A DNA stretch of 64,000 nt from JAIPEI01 sp964443135 (GTDB lineage Bacteria > Desulfobacterota > DSM-4660 > Desulfatiglandales > HGW-15). Shown piece by piece: positions 26,540 to 34,349 of the stretch. The position numbers and the translations under genes were made by a program. The stretch covers positions 75,008 to 139,007 of the forward strand of contig CAYUBQ010000002.1 in assembly GCA_964443135.1 (NCBI GenBank). Direction: 5' to 3'. Each line of letters starts with the position of its first letter. Position 1 is the stretch's first letter. The notes beneath the pieces are model-generated. The model was not told the origin of the DNA, made no database searches, and was given only the letters and a program-made list of their open reading frames with translations.

Positions 26540-28546
26540 TTAGAAGTCCTTGAAGGAATCGTCGTCAAAGGGGATGGCCTCTTCCGGGTTCAACTCCTTG
26601 CCTGAGTGCCGTACCGCAGGGGTTGAGTTATCGGTCCCGGAACCTGCATTCAGTTGACGCGCTTTGCCTTGACGGCTCTGCGCCTTGAAGGACCTGGTCC
26701 GCCCGGTCTGTGCGCCTTCATGGTGTTTGGCAGCCCCGCCCACGAGCGTGACCAGCTGGTCCACCATGATCTTCATCTGCTCGGCCTGGGCGTTCATCTC
26801 CTCGGATGCGCTGGCCGACTCCTCGGCATTGGCCGCGTTCTGCTGGGTCACCTTGTCCATATCGGCCACCGCGACATTAGTCTGATCGATGCCCTCGGCC
26901 TGCTCCTTGGAAGCCGCCGCTATCTCGCTCAGAAGTTCCGCCACCTTCAGGGCGCTCTGCTCCACCTTGCCGAACTCCTCGTTGGTGCGCTCGACCAGTG
27001 TGGAACCGTCCTGGACCTTTTTGGTGGTGCCCTCGATCAGTGTGGACGTGTTCTTGGCAGCCTCGGCCGCACGCATGGCAAGGTTTCTCACCTCGTCCGC
27101 AACCACCGCGAACCCGGCGCCCGCCTCCCCGGCGCGAGCGGCTTCCACTGCCGCGTTAAGGGCCAGGAGGTTGGTCTGGAAAGCTATCTCATCGATGGTC
27201 TTGATGATCTTGGAGGTCTCCTCGCTGGCCTTACTGATCTCATGCATGGATGAGACCATCTCGGTCATGGAGGCGTTGGCCGACCCCACCACGTGCTTGG
27301 CCTCCCCCATCAGGGAATTGGCCTGGTCCGCGTTGCCGGCATTCTGCTTGGTCATGGAGGACATTTCCTCCAGGGACGAGGACGTCTCCTCTATGGATGC
27401 GGCCTGTTCCGACGCCCCCTCTGCCAGGGACTGGCTGGCGGAAGAGACCTGTCCCGAGGCAGACGCCACCTGGTCGGCCCCCTCGCTCAGCCCGTCTATG
27501 ATACGCTTGAGGGCGCTGTTGATGCTCCGGGTGATCAAAATCCCCAGACCAAGGGCCAGAACAACCCCTATGATCATGGCGATGAGACTGAAAAACTCGA
27601 TGAAGACGGCGTCTGAATGGGCCTGCTCCACCTCGGCAGCGGCCACTTCCCGATTGATCTCTACCAGCTGATCCAGAAGGCCTATGGCCGTCCGCTGGGC
27701 GTCCATCACAGGGCCCAGCATCTGGGTCTGGGCCGCTTCCATCAACGCCATGGATTCATTGGCAAGGGCCAGCATCCGGCCGAATGCACCAAACACCTCC
27801 TCCATGCTGGGGATCATCTCCCGCTGATACAAAGAGTTGGCCTCTTGCATGGCTCCGGACTCGACGGCCCGCTTGATGGCGCCCACTGCATCGTGAAACC
27901 GTTTGTGAGGAGCGTCAAAGTCCCGGATAAGGGCTTGGAATTGCTGATTTTCAGTCTGAAAATCAGGGAGCCACCGGCCTGCTGCACAGGTGGTGTGATC
28001 CTCGCCTCCGTCAAACTTCTCATTGTGGTGAAGCAGGTGGTTCACCTGCTGGACCAGGGTGTAGTGGTCCTTGGTAAAGCGCTCAATCTGGGCCACCAAT
28101 TCCCCAGGATCTGAAATCCCGTTTTGATCGAACTGCCTGGCCATCTCCACGAACTTGTTGTTCTCGGCCCTCCAGGCGTTCCAGGCGGGCACGAACTGCT
28201 GCCAGACCTTTTGCTCTTCCGCGGTCTGGGGCAGGGGCTCGTAAACGGCCCAGGCTGCCTCGTATGTCTCACGCGCCTGTACCAGGTTGTCGTATTGCCT
28301 CTGGCGCACCTCCGGTACCAGCCCCGGAACCCCGAGAGTCCGCATGGTCCCCCTGATGTTCTCGGCGCTGTCCGCGATGATCAGCAGGCTGTCCACGCTG
28401 GGCAGGCGCACCATACCGATCTCGTCTATGTGGTGCTCGCTCTGGACGGCCCCGTAGTACCCTGTGATCCCCAGAACCAGGGTGATCAAGGCCACGCCTG
28501 AAAATGCCGCTATCAACTTCTTTCCAATGGTCCATTGAGTCTTCAT
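26540..28546 (-). CDS. Methyl-accepting chemoreceptor with periplasmic CZB-like domain
   Basis: A 668-residue receptor. Membrane helix 1 is at about residues 10-32 and helix 2 at about 318-340, leaving a ~285-residue periplasmic part. In that part residues about 160-220 carry H161, HTTCAAGRWL (H184, C187) and APHKRFHDA (H214, H218), the pattern of the CZB zinc-binding domain. The cytoplasmic signalling tip is intact (IDEIAFQTNLLALNAAVEAA split by few differences from consensus). The tail ends IPFDDDSFKDF, a C-terminal motif shared by many deltaproteobacterial receptors. Start at 28546. The CZB domain is usually cytoplasmic; here it would face the periplasm and could sense zinc or an oxidant. 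Confidence 0.92.
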   Translation of the reverse strand: MKTQWTIGKKLIAAFSGVALITLVLGITGYYGAVQSEHHIDEIGMVRLPSVDSLLIIADSAENIRGTMRTLGVPGLVPEVRQRQYDNLVQARETYEAAWAVYEPLPQTAEEQKVWQQFVPAWNAWRAENNKFVEMARQFDQNGISDPGELVAQIERFTKDHYTLVQQVNHLLHHNEKFDGGEDHTTCAAGRWLPDFQTENQQFQALIRDFDAPHKRFHDAVGAIKRAVESGAMQEANSLYQREMIPSMEEVFGAFGRMLALANESMALMEAAQTQMLGPVMDAQRTAIGLLDQLVEINREVAAAEVEQAHSDAVFIEFFSLIAMIIGVVLALGLGILITRSINSALKRIIDGLSEGADQVASASGQVSSASQSLAEGASEQAASIEETSSSLEEMSSMTKQNAGNADQANSLMGEAKHVVGSANASMTEMVSSMHEISKASEETSKIIKTIDEIAFQTNLLALNAAVEAARAGEAGAGFAVVADEVRNLAMRAAEAAKNTSTLIEGTTKKVQDGSTLVERTNEEFGKVEQSALKVAELLSEIAAASKEQAEGIDQTNVAVADMDKVTQQNAANAEESASASEEMNAQAEQMKIMVDQLVTLVGGAAKHHEGAQTGRTRSFKAQSRQGKARQLNAGSGTDNSTPAVRHSGKELNPEEAIPFDDDSFKDF

Positions 28547-28992
28547 GGTTTCCTCCTTCTTGTTTGGATTCAGCCAGTTATACGCAAAATCCACTCTCTA
28601 ACCTTTGGGCTCTCTCTACCATTTCGAAGGCCTCACAATTCCAGACGGGATCATATTCGCGCCGCTCGGGAGAAATGGTTATGCAAAGGGTCCTGTCAAG
28701 ATGCGTGCCAGAAGGACAAGGAAAATGATCGCAAATAAAAGTCTATCCGTTTCAATAGGTTACAGAAAACCAGAGGAAGGAGGCTGATTGAAGGTTTCCG
28801 GGCGGTTGTCTTGTTCTCCGGACTGTTTTGGGGGGAACCGGGAGGGGTCTTTACCGGCATTATGCCGGACAATCCAGTAAAAACAGTGAGTTAATTGAGA
28901 ACCAAGACGGCTGTCTTGTTTTTCGAGACAGAGTCCTGTTTTCCGGACCGGCTTTCAAGGAAGCGCGCCCGGGAGTCGCCTGCTTATGTGTT
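28547..28992. other. Intergenic region upstream of the chemoreceptor
   Basis: No gene seen. A perfect inverted repeat CCGGCAT-T-ATGCCGG lies at 28854-28868. The sequences GGCGGTTGTCTTGTTCTCCG (about 28801-28820) and a diverged copy around 28907-28940 suggest an old local duplication. The receptor promoter must lie near 28560-28700, but I cannot pick boxes with confidence. Confidence 0.4.
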
Positions 28993-29370
28993 TCATCTCG
29001 ATTCGGGCGGTTTTTTCGACCCGAGCGAGCCGAGTGGGACCGCCCCTGTGTTCCGGGGCTTCTCATCCAGAACCCGCCGAACCGTGTTCGCCAGCTCATG
29101 TTGGTTCAAGGGCTTCGCCACAAGATCATCGATCCCCATTTCCTCTGCTTTCTCTTTTGATATCTGCTTGCTGTAGCCAGTGCTCAAGATGACGGCGATA
29201 TCGTCGGGACGAATCGTCATGATTTTCCTCGGCGAGCCGATCTCCCCTCATGCCGGGCACGGTCATGTCCATGATGACCAGGTCAAAGCGATGGGGATCC
29301 TGGCTGAAACACTCCAGAGCATCCCGTGCCGCTTGCCCGAGTCTCCACTTTGTAGCCCTGGCGCTCCAGA
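28993..29370 (-). pseudogene. Frameshifted response-regulator receiver remnant
   Basis: Receiver pieces in order on the minus strand are LERQGYKVETRAS, then in another frame ALECFSQDPHRFDLVIMDMT ending VPGMRGDRLAEE, then in a third frame IRPDDIAVILSTGYSKQISK and IDDLVAKPLNQHELANTV. The first strand with its acidic pair is missing and there are at least two frame changes (near 29222 and 29330). It was probably the receiver of a hybrid kinase, as in 24126-24978. It abuts another broken gene directly, so a deletion joined the two. Confidence 0.8.
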
Positions 29371-29765
29371 CCTGTGCCGGGTTTCCACCGCCTTCAGGAC
29401 AAACAGGAGGAGCCGCTTTTCCCGGCCCTCCAGCAAGGCGGTGGACGGGTCCTCCTTCAGGAACTCGAGCTGCTCATCGGTAACGTCTGCCGGCATCTGC
29501 AGGACACTGGAGTTGCACATCACGCAGTGGCCGTAATCACACCGATGGGCCACGAGATGGCGGACATGTGCCTGGAGCAGCGGGCTGAAGCTCGGGTTCT
29601 CGTGGTAGTACGAGCGGGACCGGGAACATGATGGTGAGGAGCTCCGGGCTGGAGCTCATCATCTGGAGCGGTTTGGGGACGATCCGAGCCACCTTCTTCA
29701 TTACGTTCGCAGGCCTCTGCCACGGGCCCGGTGGCCTCTTCCAGTGAAACGGTCCGAATCAATGA
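29371..29765 (-). pseudogene. Frameshifted AhpD/carboxymuconolactone decarboxylase-like gene
   Basis: Three frames together give a normal AhpD-like core. They read IRTVSLEEATGPVAEACER, then KKVARIVPKPLQMM with SSSPELLTIMFPVP, then SYYHENPSFSPLLQAHVRHL, then AHRCDYGHCVMCNSSVLQMP. The C-x2-C pair (GHCVMCN) and the nearby His are the redox site of this family. Frame changes lie near 29725 and 29612. The 3' end is fused to the receiver remnant. The gene is dead unless these are sequencing errors. Confidence 0.75.
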
Positions 29766-29960
29766 CTTGGCTTCCCTCCAGTTCGGTGATTCTCAAGGCT
29801 CCGACATCGCCCACCAGTCCATTGAAGTTCCGGTTCCCGAACAAGGTACGGTGCAGAAGTAGGAACGCCGGCGCCCCACCGCACGAACAAAACGGGAGGC
29901 GCCGACTCCCGAAATCGACACCTCCCTGGTCTGGGCGGATTGCAGGCTGCGAGGCCCGTC

Positions 29961-30110
29961 TAAGGGATACGGAGAGCGATCAGCTCCTCCTCGGTCCGGC
30001 AGATGTTCTCAGTCTGGATGGACTCGAAGGTCTTGGGCACGGAAAAGTCGAGATCCTGGTTGTAGCTCGTCTCCCCCCAGAGACAGTCCTCCAGCACACG
30101 AACCCAACCA
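29961..30110 (-). pseudogene. C-terminal remnant of an unknown gene
   Basis: The frame ends VLEDCLWGETSYNQDL then DFSVPKTFESIQTENICRTE and EELIALRIP before a TAG stop at about 29962. It looks like the natural end of a protein with codon use like the high-GC neighbours, but it is cut at its 5' side where the low-GC block of 30113-31118 begins. I do not recognise the family. Bases 29766-29960 hold nothing I can name. Confidence 0.35.
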
Positions 30111-30112
30111 TC

Positions 30113-30424
30113 CTAATCATTAATAACCTTGTGTTGTGTAGAAGGCGCCTGCATAGCTGGTCCTATTTTGTGTTGATTAGATGGAGCCTGCAGGGATGGT
30201 GTCTTATGCTGGGTAGAAGGAGCTTGGAGGGTATCTATTTTGTGCTGGGTATTTTGTATCACATCTTGATTTAATTCAGAAGATGATCTTTTAACCTCTC
30301 CTTGTGGCATATCCTGAGCCTGAATGTAATCAACATTAACCCCAAGAGAGACCCCCAGCGTGGTGATCATGGCAGCAATCTTAACCCCTTTTTTGATAGG
30401 TCCGTTTGAAGGCTCTTTATTCAT
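30113..30424 (-). CDS. Small secreted-looking peptide with four QHK repeats
   Basis: A 103-residue low-GC gene. The N-terminal part has a basic start (KKGVK) and a hydrophobic stretch IAAMITTLGVSLGVNV (residues 16-31) ending near IQAQD, like a signal or leader. The C-terminal half is repetitive: QHK occurs at about residues 60, 72, 84 and 97, with the phrase LQAPSTQHK or LQAPSNQHK between. There is no Cys. Its start overlaps the 3' end of the CxxCxxCC gene by 8 bases, so the two are made together. The repeats, small size and coupling suggest a substrate of that neighbour, perhaps a modified peptide. I know no named family for it. Confidence 0.65.
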   Translation of the reverse strand: MNKEPSNGPIKKGVKIAAMITTLGVSLGVNVDYIQAQDMPQGEVKRSSSELNQDVIQNTQHKIDTLQAPSTQHKTPSLQAPSNQHKIGPAMQAPSTQHKVIND

Positions 30425-31118
30425 CTTTTGTCTCCTTTAAGTTATAAGTGTCCAGCCACTCCTCGATCATTCGAATATGAAGCAGCGTCTTTTGCCACGG
30501 ATCTTCGGGCAAGGGTCGCTCATCTTCATCTGTAATATAATGGAGCGCACCATCAATGTCCATGAGATCCGGCATATCTGTACCGGATGTATCCGTCTCA
30601 GTGCTTTCCTGCGCCGGGGTAACAAGATATTCTTTGATCTCTTTCTGATATCTTTGTGTTAGAAGGTTAAAAATGTTCAGATAACTGAGAGTTGCATGAT
30701 AATATTCCATAGCTTCCTGGTTTTGTAAATACTTTTGAACGGTGGATTGCTTGCCCAGGATTTTCCGGCAGGATTCATCCAGGGGCAGGATAAAGAAGTA
30801 CTCCCCTCCGTGCTCGTCTCCGTGGCGCCCTAAGGGAAACAAACGGCATGCAAAGGGCCTGTTTTTATGGACCTGGCAGCCTGTGTGATTGAGGAAGTAA
30901 CAAGAGCCGTCATCCTTTTGAAGAAGGTGTATGCCACCGTCTTGAGTGAATTCCCGAATGAACTCGGTGGTGGTGATCCCAAGCCCCTTGGCCAGCCGGG
31001 AGATTTCATGAGGATTGATGTTGATCAGCTTGTTCCTGCAGCACTGGGAACATCTATCGCATACAAAGGAAAAAGGTGAATGCATGTGCAGGATACCTTT
31101 GCTGTTTTTCTTGATCAT
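30417..31118 (-). CDS. CxxCxxCC (YkgJ/PF03692-type) metal-binding protein
   Basis: A 233-residue protein with the CxxCxxCC domain. FVCDRCSQCCRN near residue 19 and later GCQVHKNRPFACRLFPLG supply cysteines for a zinc or iron site. The domain is also part of FliB flagellin lysine N-methylase, so a protein-modifying role is possible. The C-terminal ~100 residues are acidic and helical. The start may be 31118 or an ATG at 31085 (MHSPFSFVCD); neither has a strong ribosome site. A ~100-bp dispersed repeat ends 16 bases upstream of the longer start and may carry or replace its promoter. Codon use and base content differ from neighbours, which suggests transfer together with the repeat-peptide gene. 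Confidence 0.82.
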   Translation of the reverse strand: MIKKNSKGILHMHSPFSFVCDRCSQCCRNKLININPHEISRLAKGLGITTTEFIREFTQDGGIHLLQKDDGSCYFLNHTGCQVHKNRPFACRLFPLGRHGDEHGGEYFFILPLDESCRKILGKQSTVQKYLQNQEAMEYYHATLSYLNIFNLLTQRYQKEIKEYLVTPAQESTETDTSGTDMPDLMDIDGALHYITDEDERPLPEDPWQKTLLHIRMIEEWLDTYNLKETKDE

Positions 31119-31133
31119 CTTTTACCGAAAATC

Positions 31134-31233
31134 TGATGGGGTCCCAGAAAGCCCAATCCTCCAGATCTACCTGGGATTTCAACAGGTGATACGCTCCCCA
31201 GCGGCGCGTGAGCGGGTTTTTGCGAATGCGTCA
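31134..31233 (-). mobile_element. MITE-like ~103-bp repeat, copy 1
   Basis: This copy begins TGATGGGGTC and ends GAATGCGTCA. It carries the shared core GGCGCGTGAGCGGG. It lies just upstream of the CxxCxxCC gene. The left end is the most diverged of the near-complete copies (GTCCCAGAAAGCC in place of GTCGCAAAAAGCC). Confidence 0.85.
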
Positions 31234-31542
31234 TTCCTTGCTCGAGGTCACGGTTCTTGATCAGGTTGAAGCAGGAGGAGGTTGTGCTGGAGGCGGCGTC
31301 GTTGGCGCGTGATGGTGCGCTTCAGGAAAGAAGGGCGAACCGGACAGGCGCGGAAGATGAAGATCATCGGGTGGAGCGCAGAAGCGAGGGTGCTTGAGTT
31401 ATGGAGTCTCCTTTTTGCGATAGGTTTACAACCACAACTGCCGGATTTTCCTAAAAGTGAGATTAAAAGTCAATACAAAAAAGGGTAGGAAATGGGTTGA
31501 AATTTCAGGCTACTTTCGAATGCAGTCTGTTGGATAGAAAAC
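31234..31542. other. Spacer between two inverted MITE-like copies
   Basis: About 310 bases bounded by two copies of the repeat in opposite orientation. No coding frame here resembles a known protein; the left half is GC-rich and the right half AT-rich. The pair could move as a composite unit, but I see no direct evidence of that. Confidence 0.4.
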
Positions 31543-31644
31543 TGACGGATTCGCAAAAACCGCTCACCCGCCGCTGGGTACACTATAACCTATCGAGATC
31601 ACAAGGGCAGATCTCGAAGCTTCGGGCTTTTTGCGACTCCATCA
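31543..31644 (+). mobile_element. MITE-like ~103-bp repeat, copy 2
   Basis: Begins TGACGGATTCGCAAAAACC and ends TTTTTGCGACTCCATCA. The two ends are imperfect inverted repeats of each other (TGACGnATTCGCAAAAA against TGATGGAGTCGCAAAAA). It sits 60 bases downstream of the lpdA stop. Confidence 0.9.
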
Positions 31645-31704
31645 AAATTCTCTTCATCTCCAGGCCCTGCGCGTGAGAGGAAATGAGAGGAACCCTTCGA
31701 AGGC

Positions 31705-33096
31705 CTACTGGTGGACGGCCTCTCCGTCCGTGGCGGCGGCCGCTTCGAAGACGGCCTCGGAGAGGGTCATGTGCGGGAGGACGGTCTGCTTCAGGTCCTC
31801 GATGGTGAGCCCGTTTCGAATGGCCAGTGCGCCCAGGGAGATCAGCTCCGTGGCGGACGGTCCCAGGATGTGCATGCCCAGGACCCGGCCCGTGTCCGCG
31901 TCGCTCACCGCGAGGACGAGCCCTTCGTCCTTTCCCATGGTGCCGGCGCGGCCGTTCCGGACGAAGTAGAACTCCCCGACCCGGACGTTGTGACCGGCCT
32001 TCTTGGCCTCGTAGTCCTTGAGGCCCACGGAGCCCACCTCCGGGTCGCCGTAGACGCAGTTGGGGACGACCAGGGATTCGGCGGAGGCCTCCTTCCCCAG
32101 GATGCCGTCCACCGCCACCATGGCCTGGGCAATGGCCTTGTGGGCCAGATAGGGTTCGCCCGCGGCGTCCCCCACCACGTAGAGCCCCTTCCGGCCGGTC
32201 TCCAGGGTAAGTCCGTGCTCGAGGAGCCCGTCCTGAAGGACCAGGCCGGCCGCCTCCAGGTTCAGGCCGGCGAACGAGGGCCTGCGGGATCCGGTCAAGA
32301 GCACCTGGTCGATTTCCAGGCGGTCCTGCTCGTGCTTGGGGGATTCCAGGGTCAGGCGGACGCCGCCCCCCTGGGTGGGCTCGGCGCCCACGGCCTCGGT
32401 CTGGGTCAGGACCTGAATGCGGCGGAGCCCCAGGACCTGCCGGTACCGGCCGGACACCCACCGGTGCTCCCTGGGGAGGATCCGCTTGGCCTTCTCGATC
32501 AGGGTCACCCGGGCCCCGAGGTTGGCGTAGATCGCGGCGAACTCCATTCCCCGGTTGCCCGTCCCCACGACCGCCACGGAGCGGGGGATGGACTGGAGGG
32601 CCAGGGCACCGTCCGTGTCCAGGATCCTCCGTCCGTCGATCACGAAGCCGGGGCCGTACTCGGGTCTCGAGCCCGTGGCCAGGAGGATCTGGCCGGCCCG
32701 GATCTCCAGGGGCTCGTCCCCGGAACGCTCCAGGACCATCCGGTCCGGCCCCGTAAAGGAGGCCTCCCCCTGGAGGAGGGTCACGCCTTTGTCCAGGACG
32801 GTCTGGGTCACGCCGGCCACGGACTCCGCCACCAGGGCGGCCTTTCGCTCCAGGATGCGCTCGCGGTTGATCTTGAGGTCGCCCTTGAGAAACCGGGCCT
32901 GCCTCACCCGGTCGACGGTGAGGGTGTCCTCGAGCAGGGCCTTGGTGGGGAGGCAGCCCCGGTTGAGGCAGGTGCCGCCCATGGGGCCCTTCTCCGCCAG
33001 GATCACGCGGAGGCCCTTCACCGCCGCCCTCATGGCGGCGGTGTAGCCGCCCGGGCCCCCGCCCACCACCAGCAGATCGCATCGCTCCGTCTTCAT
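31705..33096 (-). CDS. lpdA: Dihydrolipoamide dehydrogenase (E3)
   Basis: A 463-residue FAD/NAD-dependent E3. It has the N-terminal FAD loop VVGGGPGGYTAAMRA, the redox disulphide GGTCLNRGCLPTK, an NAD-binding loop VAVVGTGNRGMEFAAI, the FAD-binding GLYVVGDAAGEPYLAHKA, and the dimer-interface active-site HMTLSEAVFE (His and Glu kept). The NAD loop reads GTGNRG rather than the common GGGxIG. It is the last gene of the E1-E2-E3 operon, 31 bases after E2. It reoxidises lipoamide and makes NADH. The start at 33096 has GAGGAG upstream. Confidence 0.95.
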   Translation of the reverse strand: MKTERCDLLVVGGGPGGYTAAMRAAVKGLRVILAEKGPMGGTCLNRGCLPTKALLEDTLTVDRVRQARFLKGDLKINRERILERKAALVAESVAGVTQTVLDKGVTLLQGEASFTGPDRMVLERSGDEPLEIRAGQILLATGSRPEYGPGFVIDGRRILDTDGALALQSIPRSVAVVGTGNRGMEFAAIYANLGARVTLIEKAKRILPREHRWVSGRYRQVLGLRRIQVLTQTEAVGAEPTQGGGVRLTLESPKHEQDRLEIDQVLLTGSRRPSFAGLNLEAAGLVLQDGLLEHGLTLETGRKGLYVVGDAAGEPYLAHKAIAQAMVAVDGILGKEASAESLVVPNCVYGDPEVGSVGLKDYEAKKAGHNVRVGEFYFVRNGRAGTMGKDEGLVLAVSDADTGRVLGMHILGPSATELISLGALAIRNGLTIEDLKQTVLPHMTLSEAVFEAAAATDGEAVHQ

Positions 33097-33127
33097 GAAA
33101 ACGCGTTCTCCTCGCACCGCGCCGGTC

Positions 33128-34264
33128 TCAGCGCAGCACCTTCCGGAAGAGCTCCGGGGTCTCGACGATCTCCTTCACCCGGCCCAGGAACAGGGAGGCC
33201 GGCACCCCGTCGACGATCCGGTGGTCGTGCGTCAGGCAGAGGTGGGTCAGGGTCCGGATGCAGAGCTCCCCCTGGTGCACGGCCGGCTGGGGGGCGATTC
33301 TCCCCACGGCCAGGATGGCGCTCTGGGGCGGGTTGATGATCGGGGTGATGATGTCCGTCTCCACCTTGCCGCCGCTGGTGAGCGTGAAGGTCCCCCCCTG
33401 GTAGTCCTCGGGGCCGAGCCGGTTCTGCCGGGCCTTCTGGGAGAGCCGCTTGATCTCCCGGCTCATCGCCGCGAGCCCCTTCCGGTCCGCGTTCCTGACC
33501 ACCGGCACCACCAGCCCTTCCTCCAGGGCCACGGCCACCCCCATGTGGACCTCGTCCCACAGAACGATCTCGTCCCCCACCAGGGTGGCGTTGACGATGG
33601 GGTAGTCCTCGAGGGCCGAGGCCAGGATCTTGACCAGCATGTCCACGTAGGTGATCTTGGTGTCCGGGTAGTCCAGGACGAGCTCCTTTCGGAACGCCTC
33701 GAGCCCGGTCATGTCCGTCTTGGAGACGATGGTCAGCTGGGCGCCGATCTGAAGGCTCGCGACCAGGTTGTCCGCAATGGCCCGCCGCATGCCCAGGAAG
33801 GGGATGCGCTTTTGGATCTTCCGGCCCTCCAGGTCCACCCGGGGCAGGGCGGGTGCCGGCGCAGGGGCGGGGTGCGCGGGGGGCGCCGCCTCCGCCGCCC
33901 CCTCCTCCTCGAAGGAGAGGGTCACGCCCCAGTCGTCCTCCTCCGGTGCCGGCGTCGCCGCCGGCGCGGACTGCGGGGCCTTCTTCTCCTCGGGCGCAAG
34001 ACCGGCCGTGAACGCCTCGAAGGCCTCCCGGCTCTCGGCCACCACGCCCAGGAGGTCCCCCGAGGCCACCTTGTCCTTGACCCGCCTCAGGTAGAAGATC
34101 CGGCCCGAGTCCGGGGCGTAGACGTCGTAGGAGACCTTGGCCGTCTCGATGACCGCGACCTTGTCCTCCTTGTCGACGGCGCCCCCGTCGCTTCGGGAGA
34201 GCTCGATCACGGTGATGTCGGACTGCACCATGCCCAGCTTGGGCACGCGAATCTCCGTTGCCAT
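33128..34264 (-). CDS. Dihydrolipoamide acyltransferase (E2)
   Basis: A 378-residue E2. The N-terminal lipoyl domain has the lipoylated Lys in VIETAKVSYDV (near residue 44). Then comes a long Ala/Pro linker holding EEDDWGVTLSFEEEG. The catalytic domain begins around RIPFLGMRRAIADNL and has TFTLTSGGKVETDIITPIIN and the active-site LTHDHRIVDGVPA. I see no peripheral E3/E1-binding domain between lipoyl and catalytic domains, which is unusual. The ATG at 34264 follows GGAGG by 12 bases; a TTG at 34276 is possible. It is the third gene of the operon, separated from E1 beta by a large hairpin. Confidence 0.93.
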   Translation of the reverse strand: MATEIRVPKLGMVQSDITVIELSRSDGGAVDKEDKVAVIETAKVSYDVYAPDSGRIFYLRRVKDKVASGDLLGVVAESREAFEAFTAGLAPEEKKAPQSAPAATPAPEEDDWGVTLSFEEEGAAEAAPPAHPAPAPAPALPRVDLEGRKIQKRIPFLGMRRAIADNLVASLQIGAQLTIVSKTDMTGLEAFRKELVLDYPDTKITYVDMLVKILASALEDYPIVNATLVGDEIVLWDEVHMGVAVALEEGLVVPVVRNADRKGLAAMSREIKRLSQKARQNRLGPEDYQGGTFTLTSGGKVETDIITPIINPPQSAILAVGRIAPQPAVHQGELCIRTLTHLCLTHDHRIVDGVPASLFLGRVKEIVETPELFRKVLR

Positions 34265-34304
34265 GGGCTTCGACAACCTCCTTGGACGCTGGGAAAAGGG
34301 TGCA

Positions 34305-34344
34305 GAGCCCTGCGGGACCCCGGCCGGCGGGGCCCGCAGGGCTC
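34305..34344 (-). promoter_or_regulatory. Large intra-operon hairpin between E1 beta and E2
   Basis: GAGCCCTGCGGG (34305-34316) and CCCGCAGGGCTC (34333-34344) are exact inverted arms, with further pairing of CCCC(G) and (C)GGGG inside. It lies in the 85-base gap between the E1 beta stop and the E2 start. It has no clean T run, so it may stabilise or partly stop the message and set the E1:E2 ratio. A similar GCCCTGCGG-core hairpin lies at 40126-40167. Confidence 0.6.
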
Positions 34345-34349
34345 TTGGG

